Counted from the first letter of the stretch, positions 32,219 to 42,412 are shown. The stretch is 64,000 nucleotides of DNA from Desulfobacter hydrogenophilus (GCF_004319545.1 NZ_CP036313.1:2978501-3042500); one strand, 5' to 3'. Program-made: numbers and translations. Notes: generated from the sequence alone by a model not told the origin.

Positions 32219-33006
32219 TAATTTCCGTCCAGCAGGCGTCCAATGCCGCCTAAAACAGATCCTTCACCTTTAGATGAGCCCCCGGCACTTGGCGCATGGC
32301 TGATGATGCGGTCTGCCAGACGGGAGAACGGCAGACTTTGCAGATAAACGCTGCCTTGCCCTTCCAGTGTAGCCAGAAATAAACCTTCGCCGCCGAAAAA
32401 CATGGATTTAAGGCCGCCTGCCCGCTGTATGTCATATTTGATTCCTTGGGAAAAGGCCACAATGCAACCGGTATCCACCATCAGCCTTTCGCCGTTCAGT
32501 TCTTTTTTAACGATGGTGCCGCCGGCATGAACAAACGCCATACCGTCACCTTCCAGGCGCTGGAGAATAAAACCTTCGCCACCGAAAAAACCGGCCCCAA
32601 GTTTTTGGTTAAAGGTGATGGAAACTTTTGTGCCAAGGGCTGCGCATAAAAATGCATCTTTCTGGCAGATCAGTTGTCCGCCGATGGCGGCCATGTTAAT
32701 AGGAATAATTTTTCCGGGATAGGGTGCGGAAAAGGCCACTCTTTTTTTGTCATGGGCCTGGTTGGTAAAATGGGTGAGAAACAGGCCTTCACCGGTGATC
32801 GCCCGTTTGCCTGCACTAAAGAGCTTACCCATAAGCCCTTTGTCTGCTTCAGAGCCGTCCCCCATTTTTGCCTCAAATTCGATGCCCTGCTCCATCCAGT
32901 TCATGGCCCCGGCCTCGGCAATCACGGTTTCGCCAGGATCCAGTTCCACCTCAACAGCCTGCATGTCATCCCCGAAAATTTCGTAATCCACTTCATGGCA
33001 TTGCAT
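32218..33006 (-). CDS. AIM24/TIGR00266 family protein
   Basis: A 262-residue beta-rich protein starting [22 protein letters not shown]. It has the hallmarks [36 protein letters not shown] and [17 protein letters not shown]. The family (tryptophan RNA-binding attenuator-like fold, related to mitochondrial AIM24) has no settled bacterial function. It is probably cotranscribed with the ChaN gene. Confidence 0.88.
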   Translation of the reverse strand: MQCHEVDYEIFGDDMQAVEVELDPGETVIAEAGAMNWMEQGIEFEAKMGDGSEADKGLMGKLFSAGKRAITGEGLFLTHFTNQAHDKKRVAFSAPYPGKIIPINMAAIGGQLICQKDAFLCAALGTKVSITFNQKLGAGFFGGEGFILQRLEGDGMAFVHAGGTIVKKELNGERLMVDTGCIVAFSQGIKYDIQRAGGLKSMFFGGEGLFLATLEGQGSVYLQSLPFSRLADRIISHAPSAGGSSKGEGSVLGGIGRLLDGN

Positions 33007-33026
33007 CGTTTACCCCCTTTGACATA

Positions 33027-33183
33027 TTTTGTTGTGGGCACGCTGACGAACGTTCAAGGCGGCCCATGGCCGTTTTATATGAAAGTTCCAATAAGCTACT
33101 GAATTACTTTCATGCTTTGTTGTGGGTTGAGCCTCGGTATTGATAGACCACGTCAGCCCATGGCTGTTATAATGAAAAATTCA
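33027..33183. repeat. Two imperfect direct repeats upstream of the AIM24 gene
   Basis: Copies at about 33027-33093 and 33116-33183 share TTTGTTGTGGG at the left and GCCCATGGC with a TGAAA-TTC ending at the right. The middles differ. They lie in the gap before the minus-strand AIM24 gene; purpose unknown. The rest of the 33007-33271 gap holds nothing I recognise. Confidence 0.4.
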
Positions 33184-33271
33184 CCTTTTTGGGCGGACAT
33201 ATCAAAATTTTTAATATACAGCGCAGTATATCAGATTTTTTATATGTTTTTCCATTAAAAAGTCATCTAAA

Positions 33272-33320
33272 AATAAATGGGGTCACAGTAAAATTTAATT
33301 TTACTGTGACCCCATTTATT
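33272..33320. repeat. 49-bp perfect palindrome abutting tRNA-Ser
   Basis: Two 24-bp arms match without mismatch around one T at 33296. Each arm includes GGGGTCACAGTAAAATT or its complement. It ends exactly on the last CCA base of tRNA-Ser(GCU), so it may fold as the tRNA terminator, but the T-run after it is weak. A REP-like mobile palindrome is the alternative. Confidence 0.8.
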
Positions 33321-33411
33321 GGCGGAGAAGGAGAGATTCGAACTCTCGGTACAAGTTTCCCCATACACTCGCTTAGCAGGCGAGCACCTTCAGCCACTCG
33401 GTCACTTCTCC
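33320..33411 (-). tRNA. tRNA-Ser (anticodon GCU)
   Basis: On the minus strand GGAGAAG pairs with CTTCTCC. The anticodon stem CTCGC/GCGAG holds loop CTGCTAA with anticodon GCT. A long variable arm typical of tRNA-Ser and encoded CCA are present. Confidence 0.95.
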
Positions 33412-33424
33412 ACAAATTGTTTTT

Positions 33425-33512
33425 TGGCGGAGGAGGTAGGATTCGAACCCACGAGGCTTTGACACCTAACGGTTTTCAAGACCGCCGCCTTCAGCCGCTC
33501 GGCCACTCCTCC
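33425..33512 (-). tRNA. tRNA-Ser (anticodon UGA)
   Basis: Minus-strand acceptor arms GGAGGAG/CTCCTCC, anticodon loop CTTGAAA with anticodon TGA, a long variable arm, GGTTCGAATCC T-arm and encoded CCA. It lies 13 nt upstream of the other tRNA-Ser, so the two are probably one transcript. Confidence 0.95.
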
Positions 33513-33595
33513 GAAATCAACCCGAGTAATATAACATCCCATCGCGGGTGGGTCAATTAAAAAAATATGTTTAATGCCGGGACAGATTTAAATTA

Positions 33596-33623
33596 TTGAC
33601 ACGGGAATTGGTTGGGCTATATT
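33596..33623 (+). promoter_or_regulatory. Putative sigma-70 promoter
   Basis: TTGACA, a 16-nt spacer and TATATT lie 39 nt before the start of the 150-residue gene that precedes argS. Confidence 0.6.
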
Positions 33624-33662
33624 AAGAAGTTTCAAGTTAATGGATGATAACAGGAGAATCCA

Positions 33663-34115
33663 ATGAAACAGAAAATCAGGTTTGAAAAAAATATCAAGGA
33701 CAATATACTGACTGTTCTTGAATCTGCCGAGGTGGATCCCGGTGTAGTTTTGCTTTTGCATGAAGAAGACTATGACCTTGACGCCATCAGTGCAGCGTGC
33801 AAAGAGGGGCTTGATGCATTTCTTGCCGTATTTCGCCGTCGCAGTTTTTTCCCTACCCGGGATTTGTCCGAAAAATTATTTGAAAATGCCGTTGGATTTT
33901 TTGCCGATCCTGAATCGGATAAAATGGTGATCGATTTTAATGATATTGACACATTGCCCGGGGAAGAGGATTTTACCCTTGAAGATGATGATGTAGAACT
34001 GGATAAACTATTAGATGAAGATGGGGACACCAAGGAAGACGAGATGAAAGAAATTGATTCCGAGGACGATACCCCTAAATTCACCCCTGAAGATACCTCT
34101 GAACACGAGAATTAA
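33663..34115 (+). CDS. Unknown protein with very acidic C-terminus
   Basis: A 150-residue protein. The first ~95 residues form a compact-looking domain (FEKNIKDNILTVLESAEVDP and AFLAVFRRRSFFPTRD). The last ~50 residues are mostly Asp and Glu (LEDDDVELDKLLDEDGD). No family is recognised. It has an AGGAG ribosome binding site, a good promoter, and ends 6 bases before argS, so it is likely the first gene of the argS operon. Confidence 0.7.
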   Translation: MKQKIRFEKNIKDNILTVLESAEVDPGVVLLLHEEDYDLDAISAACKEGLDAFLAVFRRRSFFPTRDLSEKLFENAVGFFADPESDKMVIDFNDIDTLPGEEDFTLEDDDVELDKLLDEDGDTKEDEMKEIDSEDDTPKFTPEDTSEHEN

Positions 34116-34121
34116 TTTTTT

Positions 34122-35807
34122 ATGAAAACAAAAATTAGAACCATGGTCCTGGATGCAGCCCGTACTTCCTTCGAAAAGGGTTTACTGCCTTCGAACCAGG
34201 TGCCGGAATTTGAGGTTGAAACCCCTAAACATGAAGGCCAGGGCGATTTTTCAGCCAATTTTGCCATGGTGTCGGCAAAATTGCAGAAGATGGCCCCGGC
34301 AAAAATTGCCAAAAGTCTTGTTGAGGTCATGTCCGATAGTGCCCACACCCCTTTGGGTTCGGTACTGGAAAAAATAGAGGTGGCAGGACCCGGATTCATC
34401 AATTTCTTTTTATCCCCCGGGGCCTGGCACCCAGTGGTGGACCAAGTGCTGAACCAGGACACAACCTTTGGCGCTTCAGACATGGGCCGTGGGGCACGTG
34501 TCCAAGTTGAATTTGTATCGGCCAATCCCACGGGTCCCCTTCACGTGGGGCACGGCCGGGGGGCTGCTGTGGGGGATGCCGTCGGCAATATCCTCTCCTT
34601 TGCAGGCTTTGAGGTCCAAAAGGAATATTATATCAATGACTCCGGCCGCCAGATCAGAACCCTTGGCACATCGGTGTGGCTGCGCCTGCAACAGATGCAG
34701 GGAAAAACTGTGGATTTTCCCCAGGACTGCTACCAGGGCGATTATATCCGCGACATTGCCCAAGAGGTGCTTGATGCCCAGGGAAAAGACCTTGCTGATA
34801 CCGATGAAAAACAGGGTATTGAGATCTGTGCACGATTTGCCGCCGGTAAAATTTTAGCCGGTATCCGGTCTGATTTAGATGATTTCGGTGTCCGGTTTGA
34901 CAATTGGTTCAGCGAGCAAAGCCTTTATGACTCAGGCCGGGTCCAGGCAGCCATTGAAACCTTTAAAGAAAAAGATCTGATTTACCAAAAAGACGGAGCC
35001 CTTTGGTTTCGCACGGAAAAATTTGGGGATGAAAAGGACCGGGTGGTGGTGCGCAACAACGGACTGACCACTTATTTTGCATCGGACATCGCCTACCATG
35101 ATGAAAAATACGAGCGCGGGTTTGACCGTGTCATTGATGTCTGGGGGGCGGATCACCATGGCTATATCAAGCGTATTGATGCGGCAGTGGTGGCCACGGG
35201 ACGAAAGAGCGAACAATTTGATGTGATTCTGGTTCAGCTGGTCAATTTACTGCGGGATGGGAAACCCGTGCAGATGTCCACCCGGGCAGGAGAGTTTGTG
35301 ACGCTTAAGGATATTGTGGACGAGGTGGGCAAGGATGCCGCGCGGTTCATGTTTTTAAGCCGCAGTTATGATTCAGGTCTTGAGTTTGATCTTGAACTGG
35401 CTAAAAAGAAGAGTGCTGATAATCCTGTCTATTATGTGCAGTACGTGCATGCCCGGATTACCGGGATTTTAAACAAGGCAAAGGATGAAGGCCTCATTGA
35501 CCAGACAGATTTCAAAGTCGGTATGAATCTTGAAAAACTTGTGACCGAAGAGGAACTCAATCTGATCAAGCAGGTTGCAGGTTTCCGGGAACAGGTGGAA
35601 AAAAGTGCGGCAGCCCTTCACCCCCATGTTATTTTTACCTATTTGATGACCCTTGCATCGGCTTTTCATGCCTATTACAATCAGCATAAGGTTATCATGG
35701 ACGACAAGCCGCTTTGCCTGGCCAGGCTTTCCCTGGTTCTGGCGGTTAAAAAAGTGATCCGTAACGGGTTGGGGCTTTTAGGGGTGTCTGCCCCTGAAAG
35801 AATGTAG
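34122..35807 (+). CDS. argS: Arginyl-tRNA synthetase
   Basis: A 561-residue class I synthetase. The Add-1 N-terminal domain recognises tRNA-Arg. The HIGH signature is HVGHGRG near residue 142, the KMSK-equivalent is QMSTR near 386, and a DALR anticodon-binding domain sits at the C-terminus ending in GVSAPERM. It charges tRNA-Arg. Length is normal. Confidence 0.97.
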   Translation: MKTKIRTMVLDAARTSFEKGLLPSNQVPEFEVETPKHEGQGDFSANFAMVSAKLQKMAPAKIAKSLVEVMSDSAHTPLGSVLEKIEVAGPGFINFFLSPGAWHPVVDQVLNQDTTFGASDMGRGARVQVEFVSANPTGPLHVGHGRGAAVGDAVGNILSFAGFEVQKEYYINDSGRQIRTLGTSVWLRLQQMQGKTVDFPQDCYQGDYIRDIAQEVLDAQGKDLADTDEKQGIEICARFAAGKILAGIRSDLDDFGVRFDNWFSEQSLYDSGRVQAAIETFKEKDLIYQKDGALWFRTEKFGDEKDRVVVRNNGLTTYFASDIAYHDEKYERGFDRVIDVWGADHHGYIKRIDAAVVATGRKSEQFDVILVQLVNLLRDGKPVQMSTRAGEFVTLKDIVDEVGKDAARFMFLSRSYDSGLEFDLELAKKKSADNPVYYVQYVHARITGILNKAKDEGLIDQTDFKVGMNLEKLVTEEELNLIKQVAGFREQVEKSAAALHPHVIFTYLMTLASAFHAYYNQHKVIMDDKPLCLARLSLVLAVKKVIRNGLGLLGVSAPERM

Positions 35808-35818
35808 GAGGGTTTAAT

Positions 35819-36625
35819 ATTCGTGGTGTTGGGACATATGGCCGGTATTTTTTAATCGGAATCTGGATGTTTGGTCTTGGACTGTTTGTGGGCAGAGGAT
35901 CAAGCCCGGTACTGTTTGAAACCCGGCCTTTCCAGGAGTACCTTGGTCGAATGCTCAGTGAACTTTCTGCCAAATTTCCTGAAAAGGGAAAAGTAGATCT
36001 TAAATTTTATGATGTCCTTGATGAACCGGTGTACTCTCCGGTTAAAGGAACAGCAGATGATTCCGGGGAAATTACCCCGGGGCCGGAAACCGGGGAAAAA
36101 ACTTCGATGAATCCGGCACCGTACAATTCCCAGGCTGAAGATATCCCTGTCAAGCGCAGTAGAAAACTGGCCACCTGGAATAAGGCTGGTCAGGGTTATG
36201 ACAATGCTACTGCCCCGGCACCGCCAGCTAAAAAGAGTGCTTCGGTAAAAACATATAAAAAAGCCGCTGAAAAACAAACCGTGACCCAATCTGCCCCCAA
36301 GGTTTTAAAGTCAAAAACCCAAGCAGGTAAAAAAACAGATGCGGTACCCCAAAAAACTAAACCGGATACCGGGAAAGCACCGGCACCTGCCCATGGTGGA
36401 TACACCATTCAGGTTGCGTCATATAAAAATTTAAATGATGCTCTGGCCCAGATGGTTCTTTTAAATAAAAAGGGGATTACCGCCTATCGGGCCAGTGTGA
36501 AGATCGACGGAAAGACCTGGTACCGGGTCCGAACCGGCTCTTTTGCCAATTATGAAGCGGCCAGGACCGGTCTGGTAAAGCTTGCCGGTTCAGGTGTTAA
36601 CGGCATGGTCATCAAAAAGGAATAA
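35819..36625 (+). CDS. SPOR-domain membrane protein with apparent ATT start
   Basis: An N-terminal membrane helix (YFLIGIWMFGLGLFVGRG), a Pro/Lys-rich linker, and a C-terminal SPOR domain (GGYTIQVASYKNLNDALAQM ... WYRVRTGSF) that binds denuded septal peptidoglycan. The only ATG, at 35867, would cut the membrane helix in half. Between the upstream stop at 35795 and that ATG there is no ATG, GTG or TTG in frame. An ATT at 35819 lies 5-6 nt after a GGAGGG and gives a complete anchor. The N-terminus is thus either a rare start codon or a local sequence error. Confidence 0.75.
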   Translation: MRGVGTYGRYFLIGIWMFGLGLFVGRGSSPVLFETRPFQEYLGRMLSELSAKFPEKGKVDLKFYDVLDEPVYSPVKGTADDSGEITPGPETGEKTSMNPAPYNSQAEDIPVKRSRKLATWNKAGQGYDNATAPAPPAKKSASVKTYKKAAEKQTVTQSAPKVLKSKTQAGKKTDAVPQKTKPDTGKAPAPAHGGYTIQVASYKNLNDALAQMVLLNKKGITAYRASVKIDGKTWYRVRTGSFANYEAARTGLVKLAGSGVNGMVIKKE

Positions 36626-36627
36626 AA

Positions 36628-36915
36628 ATGAAAATATCACAGCAGGAAGTGGAAAAAATGGCCCATCTGGCCCGGCTGGATGTGGATGATGAACTTAAGA
36701 AAACCCTGGCAGGACAGCTCAGTGATATACTTGATTATATTGATGCCCTCAAGGACGTGGATGTTGAGGGGGTGATACCGGCATCCGGGGCGGCATTTAT
36801 GAACAATGTGCTCAGGGAAGACGAGGAAAAACCGTCCCCGGGTCCGGATGTAACCTTGGCGAATGCACCGGAACGTGACCAGGACTTCTATGTGGTGCCA
36901 AGAGTGGTGAAGTAG
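36628..36915 (+). CDS. gatC: Asp/Glu-tRNA amidotransferase subunit C
   Basis: A 95-residue GatC with VEKMAHLARLDVDDEL and the C-terminal FYVVPRVVK. It stabilises the GatA-GatB complex that makes Gln-tRNA and Asn-tRNA. It starts 2 bases after the SPOR gene and precedes gatA by 30 bp. Confidence 0.95.
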   Translation: MKISQQEVEKMAHLARLDVDDELKKTLAGQLSDILDYIDALKDVDVEGVIPASGAAFMNNVLREDEEKPSPGPDVTLANAPERDQDFYVVPRVVK

Positions 36916-36945
36916 TTCAAATAGACAAGAGCGTAAGGAAATAAA

Positions 36946-38418
36946 ATGAATCTGCATACCCTGACCATTGCCCAGGCCCAGGCCCTTCTGGCCAAAAAGG
37001 AAATATCTTCTGTTGAACTGACAAGGGCTTTTCTTGACCGTATTGAAAAATATGACAACACTATTTCAGCTTTTATTACTGTTGACCCAGAACTTGCCCT
37101 GGAACAGGCTGAACAGGCGGACCGGATTATTGCCAAAGGGGAGAACCAGGCATTTACCGGGATTCCCGTGGCCCTGAAAGATGTTTTATGTACAAAGGGG
37201 GTGAAAACCACCTGTGCATCTAAAATTCTTGAAAATTTTGTGCCCCAATACGATGCCACGGTGGTGGAGAAGTTTAAAGCACAGGATGCCGTGCTCATCG
37301 GCAAGACCAATATGGATGAATTCGCCATGGGCTCTTCCACCGAGAATTCAGCTTTTTTTGCCACCCGAAATCCCTGGAACACCGACCATGTACCCGGCGG
37401 CTCATCCGGCGGATCTGCCGCTGCCGTAGCGGCTCGGTTCTGCGCCGGGGCCGTGGGCACGGACACCGGCGGTTCCATCCGTCAACCCGCCTCCCATTGC
37501 GGCGTGGTGGGTCTGAAACCCACCTATGGCCGGGTGTCACGGTTTGGTGTGGTGGCCTATGCGTCATCCCTGGACCAGGTGGGGCCCATTACCCGGGACG
37601 TGGCCGACGCGGCCATGATGCTCAATCTCATGGGCGGTCATGATCCCAAAGATTCCACCAGTGCACCTGAACAGATGCCCGATTTTACAAAGGGTATTGA
37701 CATGTTTAAAGAGCAGGGTCTTTCCGGAATGACCGCAGGCATCCCCAAGGAATTTTTAACGCTTGAAGGCATTGATCCCGAAGTCAAAACAATGTTCGAA
37801 AGTGCTCGCAAAACCCTGGAAGGGATAGGCGTTACAATTAAAGAGATCTCACTGCCCCATACCAATTATGTGGTGGCTGCCTACTATATCATTGCCCCCT
37901 GTGAAGCCAGTGCCAACCTGGCCCGGTTCGACGGGGTAAGATACGGGGTCAGGGATATGGAATCCGACGATCTCATTGAGATGTACAAGAGAACCAAGTC
38001 CAAAGGATTTGGACTCGAAGTCCAGCGCCGGATTATTATCGGCACGTATTCTTTGTCTTCGGGGTATTATGATGCCTATTATGGCCGTGCCTCCCAGGTG
38101 CGGGCCCTGATCATGGATGACTTTAAACGGGCCTTTGAAGAATGCGACATTATTTTGTCTCCTGTGGCACCGACGCCTGCCTTTAAAATTGGTGAGAAGG
38201 TGGCAGATCCCTTGACCATGTATTTAAGCGATATTTTTACCCTGTCCTGTAATATGGCAGGTATCCCCGGGATTTCAGTGCCTGCAGGTATTTCTTCCAC
38301 CGGGCTCCCCATGGGGCTTCAGATGATGTCCCGGCATTTTGATGAAATATCCCTGATCCGGGCGGGATATGGATTTGAACAGGCTGTTGGCAAAGATATT
38401 GAATTGCCCGAATTGTAA
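36946..38418 (+). CDS. gatA: Asp/Glu-tRNA amidotransferase subunit A
   Basis: A 490-residue amidase-signature enzyme. The catalytic Lys is in PVALKDVL near residue 78, the cis-Ser in [15 protein letters not shown] and the nucleophile Ser in [12 protein letters not shown]. It frees ammonia from glutamine for transamidation. gatB is not in the window, so it must lie elsewhere. Confidence 0.97.
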   Translation: MNLHTLTIAQAQALLAKKEISSVELTRAFLDRIEKYDNTISAFITVDPELALEQAEQADRIIAKGENQAFTGIPVALKDVLCTKGVKTTCASKILENFVPQYDATVVEKFKAQDAVLIGKTNMDEFAMGSSTENSAFFATRNPWNTDHVPGGSSGGSAAAVAARFCAGAVGTDTGGSIRQPASHCGVVGLKPTYGRVSRFGVVAYASSLDQVGPITRDVADAAMMLNLMGGHDPKDSTSAPEQMPDFTKGIDMFKEQGLSGMTAGIPKEFLTLEGIDPEVKTMFESARKTLEGIGVTIKEISLPHTNYVVAAYYIIAPCEASANLARFDGVRYGVRDMESDDLIEMYKRTKSKGFGLEVQRRIIIGTYSLSSGYYDAYYGRASQVRALIMDDFKRAFEECDIILSPVAPTPAFKIGEKVADPLTMYLSDIFTLSCNMAGIPGISVPAGISSTGLPMGLQMMSRHFDEISLIRAGYGFEQAVGKDIELPEL

Positions 38419-38442
38419 ATTAATTATATAAGGAAGGTTAAC

Positions 38443-38634
38443 ATGTCCACTGTCATCCCCCAGGGCAATGCCCTGAAAAACGCCATCGCGTGGGTGTCTG
38501 AAAAAAGAAAAGCCCAGCCGGACCTGAATGTGAAAAAACTGGCGAATGAAGCCTGTCTGCAGTTTGATTTAAGTCCTAAAGACAGCGAATTTCTGCTGCG
38601 GTTTGTAAAGGAAAACTCGAATACGCCTTTATGA
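38443..38634 (+). CDS. Small protein of unknown function upstream of mutL
   Basis: A 63-residue protein (MSTVIPQGNALKNAIAWVSE) with a predicted helical look and an AAGGAAGG ribosome binding site. Its stop overlaps the mutL ATG, so the two are coupled. No family is recognised; it resembles a small helical DNA- or partner-binding module only by composition. Confidence 0.65.
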   Translation: MSTVIPQGNALKNAIAWVSEKRKAQPDLNVKKLANEACLQFDLSPKDSEFLLRFVKENSNTPL

Positions 38635-40562
38635 GCAGAATACGCATTCTTCCTGATCTCCTGTCCAACCAGATCGCGGCCGGTGAAGTGGTACAGCGGC
38701 CGGTTTCCGTGGTTAAGGAACTGGTGGAAAACGCCATGGATGCCGGGGCTGACAGGATTATTGTGGAGATTGAAAACGGCGGGAAAACCTTAATCCGTGT
38801 TTCGGACAACGGGTGCGGGCTTTCCCGGGATGAGGCGGTGCTGGCACTGGAGCGGTATGCCACATCCAAGATCTACACAAAGGAAGACCTGTTTTCCATT
38901 TCAACGTTTGGGTTCAGAGGCGAGGCCCTACCATCCATTGCATCTGTATCAAAATTCAGTTTTGTGTCCCGTACAGCGGATAACGCCATCGGTACCCGGG
39001 TGGATATGAATGGCGGCAAGCTTTCCGGTGTAACTGATACCGGCGCGCCTGTGGGCACTATGGTGGAAGTCAGGCGGTTGTTTTTCAACACCCCAGCTCG
39101 AAGAAAATTTTTAAAAAGCGAAAATACGGAGGCTGGACATATTGCCGATGCCTTAGCCGGTCTTGCCATGGGAAATCCCGGAGTGGGATTTCGCCTTGTG
39201 GTCAACCGCAGATCCGTCAAGAGCTATCCGCCAGGTCAGAGCCTTTTTCAGCGGGCCCAGATGGTGTTGGGTAAAGAGGTGGCGGATCAACTGTACGAAA
39301 TGCAGTGGCCAAAAATGGATGAAGACGGTGACAGCGGCCTGCCGGAATTATGTATCCGCGGGGTGTGTGCTAATCCCGGTGTTACCCGCAGTACAGCCAA
39401 CCGGATTTTTCTGTTCGTTAACCGGCGCCTTGTGTATGACAGAGGGTTGGTTGCTGCCATGTTCCAGGGGTACCGGGGCCGGATCATGAAGGGGCGGTAT
39501 CCTGTGGGGGCGGTGTGTGTGGAGCTGCCTTGTGACCAGGTGGACGTAAACGTGCATCCGACTAAACGCGAAATTAAATTTATTACCCCCGGCCCCGTAT
39601 ACCAAGCCTTATCCATTGCCGTGGCAAACGCCTTGTCCCGTGGTCAGGATGATAAACTATCCTATGCCAGAGCCGTTATGCCTCAGAAGAAGGATTCCCC
39701 AATGCCCGTCCAGGCTGCACTGAAATCCGCATCCCTATCAGAACAAAGATTGACGCCAGACTTGTTTGAAAGCGCTTCTACCCTGCAGTCGTCAACTGTG
39801 TATGACTCTTTTGATTCACCTGCTGAATCCTTTCAGGCGGCTGAAGCCCGTGAAAAGTCCTGGACCCCGGTACCGGAAACAAAACTGTCCGACCAGGCCC
39901 CTGTGGCTGGCCATGAACCTCAAACGTCAGATCAGGGTATTACAGCGCCCCTTTCGGAGCCTGAACCTTTTCAGGCAACTCAGTCAGGATTTAGGGTGGT
40001 CGGTCAGGTGCTCAATATTTATATTGTGGTGGAAAAGCAGAACCATCTGATACTGGTGGACCAGCATGCCGCCCATGAGCGCATTGTCTTTGAGCAGCTT
40101 TTAAACCGCTATAAGCATATGGATGTCCAGAGCCAGTCCCTGGTGGTTCCCGAGGTTCTGGAACTGAGCCATAAGGAGGCGTTGGTCCTTGACTCAATTA
40201 TGGCGGATTTGGCCGACTTGGGTATTAAAGTTGAACCCTTTGGCGGGACATCATTTGTAATAAAAGCCGTGCCTGTGCTGGTGGAGGAAAAGCAGGTGGG
40301 GCCCATGGTGGTGGAAATGGTGGAGAAAATCAGCCATGCCAATGGCACGGGCCTTAAAAATGACTGGCTTGAAGATGCCCTGGCCACGATGGCCTGCCAC
40401 CGGTCTGTGCGGGGCGGACAGTCCATGTCTCTAAAGGAAATGACAGCGCTTGTGGCACAGTTGTTTACCTGTGAAAATCCCATGCACTGCCCCCATGGCC
40501 GTCCGGTCTTTGTGTCCTTTGATGCCCGCAGTCTTGAAAAGCTGTTCAAAAGACTTGTATGA
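38631..40562 (+). CDS. mutL: DNA mismatch repair protein MutL
   Basis: A 643-residue GHKL ATPase with ELVENAMDAGAD, DNGCGL, TFGFRGEALPSIASV, then a linker rich in Gln/Pro/Ser. The C-terminal domain has the metal-binding endonuclease motif DQHAAHERIVFE near residue 480 and CPHGRPVFVSF. This is the nicking type of MutL found in bacteria without MutH. It directs mismatch repair to the new strand. Confidence 0.96.
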   Translation: MSRIRILPDLLSNQIAAGEVVQRPVSVVKELVENAMDAGADRIIVEIENGGKTLIRVSDNGCGLSRDEAVLALERYATSKIYTKEDLFSISTFGFRGEALPSIASVSKFSFVSRTADNAIGTRVDMNGGKLSGVTDTGAPVGTMVEVRRLFFNTPARRKFLKSENTEAGHIADALAGLAMGNPGVGFRLVVNRRSVKSYPPGQSLFQRAQMVLGKEVADQLYEMQWPKMDEDGDSGLPELCIRGVCANPGVTRSTANRIFLFVNRRLVYDRGLVAAMFQGYRGRIMKGRYPVGAVCVELPCDQVDVNVHPTKREIKFITPGPVYQALSIAVANALSRGQDDKLSYARAVMPQKKDSPMPVQAALKSASLSEQRLTPDLFESASTLQSSTVYDSFDSPAESFQAAEAREKSWTPVPETKLSDQAPVAGHEPQTSDQGITAPLSEPEPFQATQSGFRVVGQVLNIYIVVEKQNHLILVDQHAAHERIVFEQLLNRYKHMDVQSQSLVVPEVLELSHKEALVLDSIMADLADLGIKVEPFGGTSFVIKAVPVLVEEKQVGPMVVEMVEKISHANGTGLKNDWLEDALATMACHRSVRGGQSMSLKEMTALVAQLFTCENPMHCPHGRPVFVSFDARSLEKLFKRLV

Positions 40563-40634
40563 GACCGGGGGATGGGATATAAAAATTAAAAATTTGGGTT
40601 TAGTTTAATCTGATTAGAAATATAAGGAAAATAC

Positions 40635-42275
40635 ATGCGAAAATCCATACAAACATTTTTTACTTTCAAAACAGTGGTTGCTGTTTTGACCTTTTTTGCG
40701 TTCTGGGCAACAGCCGGTACGGGGTTGTGCAGTGACGCAAAAACCGTGGCGGTCTTCCCCTTTGAAATGAATGCGTCCCAGGATCTTGGTTTCCTGCAGA
40801 ATGGATTGTTTTCAATGCTTTCCTCAAGGCTTTCTGATGCCGGGAAAGTAGATGTTCTGGACCGGGAAACCGTTGACAAAGTCCTGGCCGGGGCAAAGGC
40901 AAGCGGGCTTGTTAAAGGCGCTTTCAATGAGGGGGTTGCCCGGGATTTAGGTGCGCAGATGGGTGTGGATTACGTCCTTTTTGGCAGCCTTACCCATTAT
41001 GGGGAAAGCATCAGTTTGGATGCGGCCATGGTGGATGTTTCAGGGAAAAAAGAGACCCTTGCTTTTTTCGAGCAAAGTAATGCCATGGGCGATGTTATTC
41101 CCTTGGTGAACTCCTTTGCCGGTGATATCAACATGAAGGTGTTCAACCGCAATATAGATAACAAAATGTATGCCCGGCCCCAGCAACAGAATCCGACCCT
41201 TGGGGGGCTGCAGTCCGCCGGCGGTACCGGCCTCTACGGTGGCGGCATGATGGCCATGCAGGCAAGTCAGGGATTTACTACCCATCTTAAGATGGATGAC
41301 GTGATCCGGGCCATGGCCACCGGTGACCTGAATAAAGACGACCGTCTTCAGGTTGTTACGGCAACGGATTCTTCACTTCAGATATACCATCTTGAGGGTA
41401 ATATGCTCACTGAAGAAACCCACCTGGATTACCCATCCTATTTAAGAATTATCGGGCTGGATGTGGCGGATATTAACGGCAACGGATATCCGGAGATTTT
41501 TGTCACGGCCATGACCATAAACAGGGAAACCCTTTCTTCTTTTGTGGTGGAATATAACGGCTCATCCTATACAACGCTCCAGGACGGCCTGTCTTACTAT
41601 TTCCGTGTGATTGATTCTCTGGATGGCAATCCCGTGCTTTATGCCCAGGATAAAGGCCGGGGCCCATATGCCGGAAAAATTTACATCATGACTCCGGCCA
41701 ATGATACTTACCAGGAGGAAAAAGCCATCCGTGTGCCCAAAGGCACATCTTTGCTTGCCCTGAACAGGGGACCGGTCCGGGAGGACAGTGGTATTGAATT
41801 TTTAAGCATCAATCAGCATCATCACCTGGTGCTCATCAATGATGCCGGCTCAAATGAATGGGAGAGTACGGAAAAATACGGGAAGACCAACAATTATTGG
41901 CTTACAGGGGCCCGGGGCGCGGACAACACTTTCCGGGATCGGGAATACTTTAATCCCAGAATTAAATTTCACCCCGCGGGAGAGGATCAAAAAGAAAAAG
42001 TTTTTCTGATCACAAATAATGAAATTGGCGGCGGAACCCTGGGCCGGATTAAACGGTTCAAGGAGGGGCGTGTTGAAGTCATGTCCTGGAACGGTATCGC
42101 CCTTGCACCGGTATTTCAGACCGTGCCTTTGCAGGGTTGGGTCTCTGATTTTGATATTGCCGATATAGATAATGACGGGATAGAAGAACTGGTTATTTCC
42201 GTTGTGACCCGGTCCAAAATAGCCATCCTTGCCAAGGATAGAACCTCGAACATTATTTCTTATAAATTGAAATAA
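40635..42275 (+). CDS. Exported VCBS/FG-GAP repeat protein with FlgO/CsgG-like N-domain
   Basis: A 546-residue protein with a signal peptide (cleavage near SDAKT, about residue 35). The first ~150 mature residues resemble CsgG/FlgO lipoprotein domains (KTVAVFPFEMNAS, LSSRLSDAGKVDVLDRETVD, MGVDYVLFGSLT). The rest has FG-GAP-type segments (ATGDLNKDDRLQVV, LDVADINGNGYPEIFVT, FDIADIDNDGIEELVIS) that usually form a beta-propeller and bind Ca. It is expected in the periplasm or at the outer membrane; function unknown. Confidence 0.75.
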   Translation: MRKSIQTFFTFKTVVAVLTFFAFWATAGTGLCSDAKTVAVFPFEMNASQDLGFLQNGLFSMLSSRLSDAGKVDVLDRETVDKVLAGAKASGLVKGAFNEGVARDLGAQMGVDYVLFGSLTHYGESISLDAAMVDVSGKKETLAFFEQSNAMGDVIPLVNSFAGDINMKVFNRNIDNKMYARPQQQNPTLGGLQSAGGTGLYGGGMMAMQASQGFTTHLKMDDVIRAMATGDLNKDDRLQVVTATDSSLQIYHLEGNMLTEETHLDYPSYLRIIGLDVADINGNGYPEIFVTAMTINRETLSSFVVEYNGSSYTTLQDGLSYYFRVIDSLDGNPVLYAQDKGRGPYAGKIYIMTPANDTYQEEKAIRVPKGTSLLALNRGPVREDSGIEFLSINQHHHLVLINDAGSNEWESTEKYGKTNNYWLTGARGADNTFRDREYFNPRIKFHPAGEDQKEKVFLITNNEIGGGTLGRIKRFKEGRVEVMSWNGIALAPVFQTVPLQGWVSDFDIADIDNDGIEELVISVVTRSKIAILAKDRTSNIISYKLK

Positions 42276-42299
42276 TGCATGGAATTTAAAAAAAAACAA

Positions 42300-42328
42300 T
42301 TGACAAACGCATTAAAAGAGCATTAAAA
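42300..42328 (+). promoter_or_regulatory. Putative promoter of the porin-like gene
   Basis: TTGACA is followed after 17 nt by TTAAAA, about 85 nt before the start. A strong promoter would fit an abundant outer-membrane protein. Confidence 0.45.
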
Positions 42329-42412
42329 GTAGAAACTAATTTGGTATTCTGTTTTTAAAAGGAAGGCAGGATACTAATATTCAGGCAGTAAATAAATTAA
42401 AAGGAGAAAAAG

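Noticed and set aside
33007..33271. Possible riboswitch before the AIM24 gene
   Set aside because: Only two imperfect repeats are present, without a recognisable aptamer fold.
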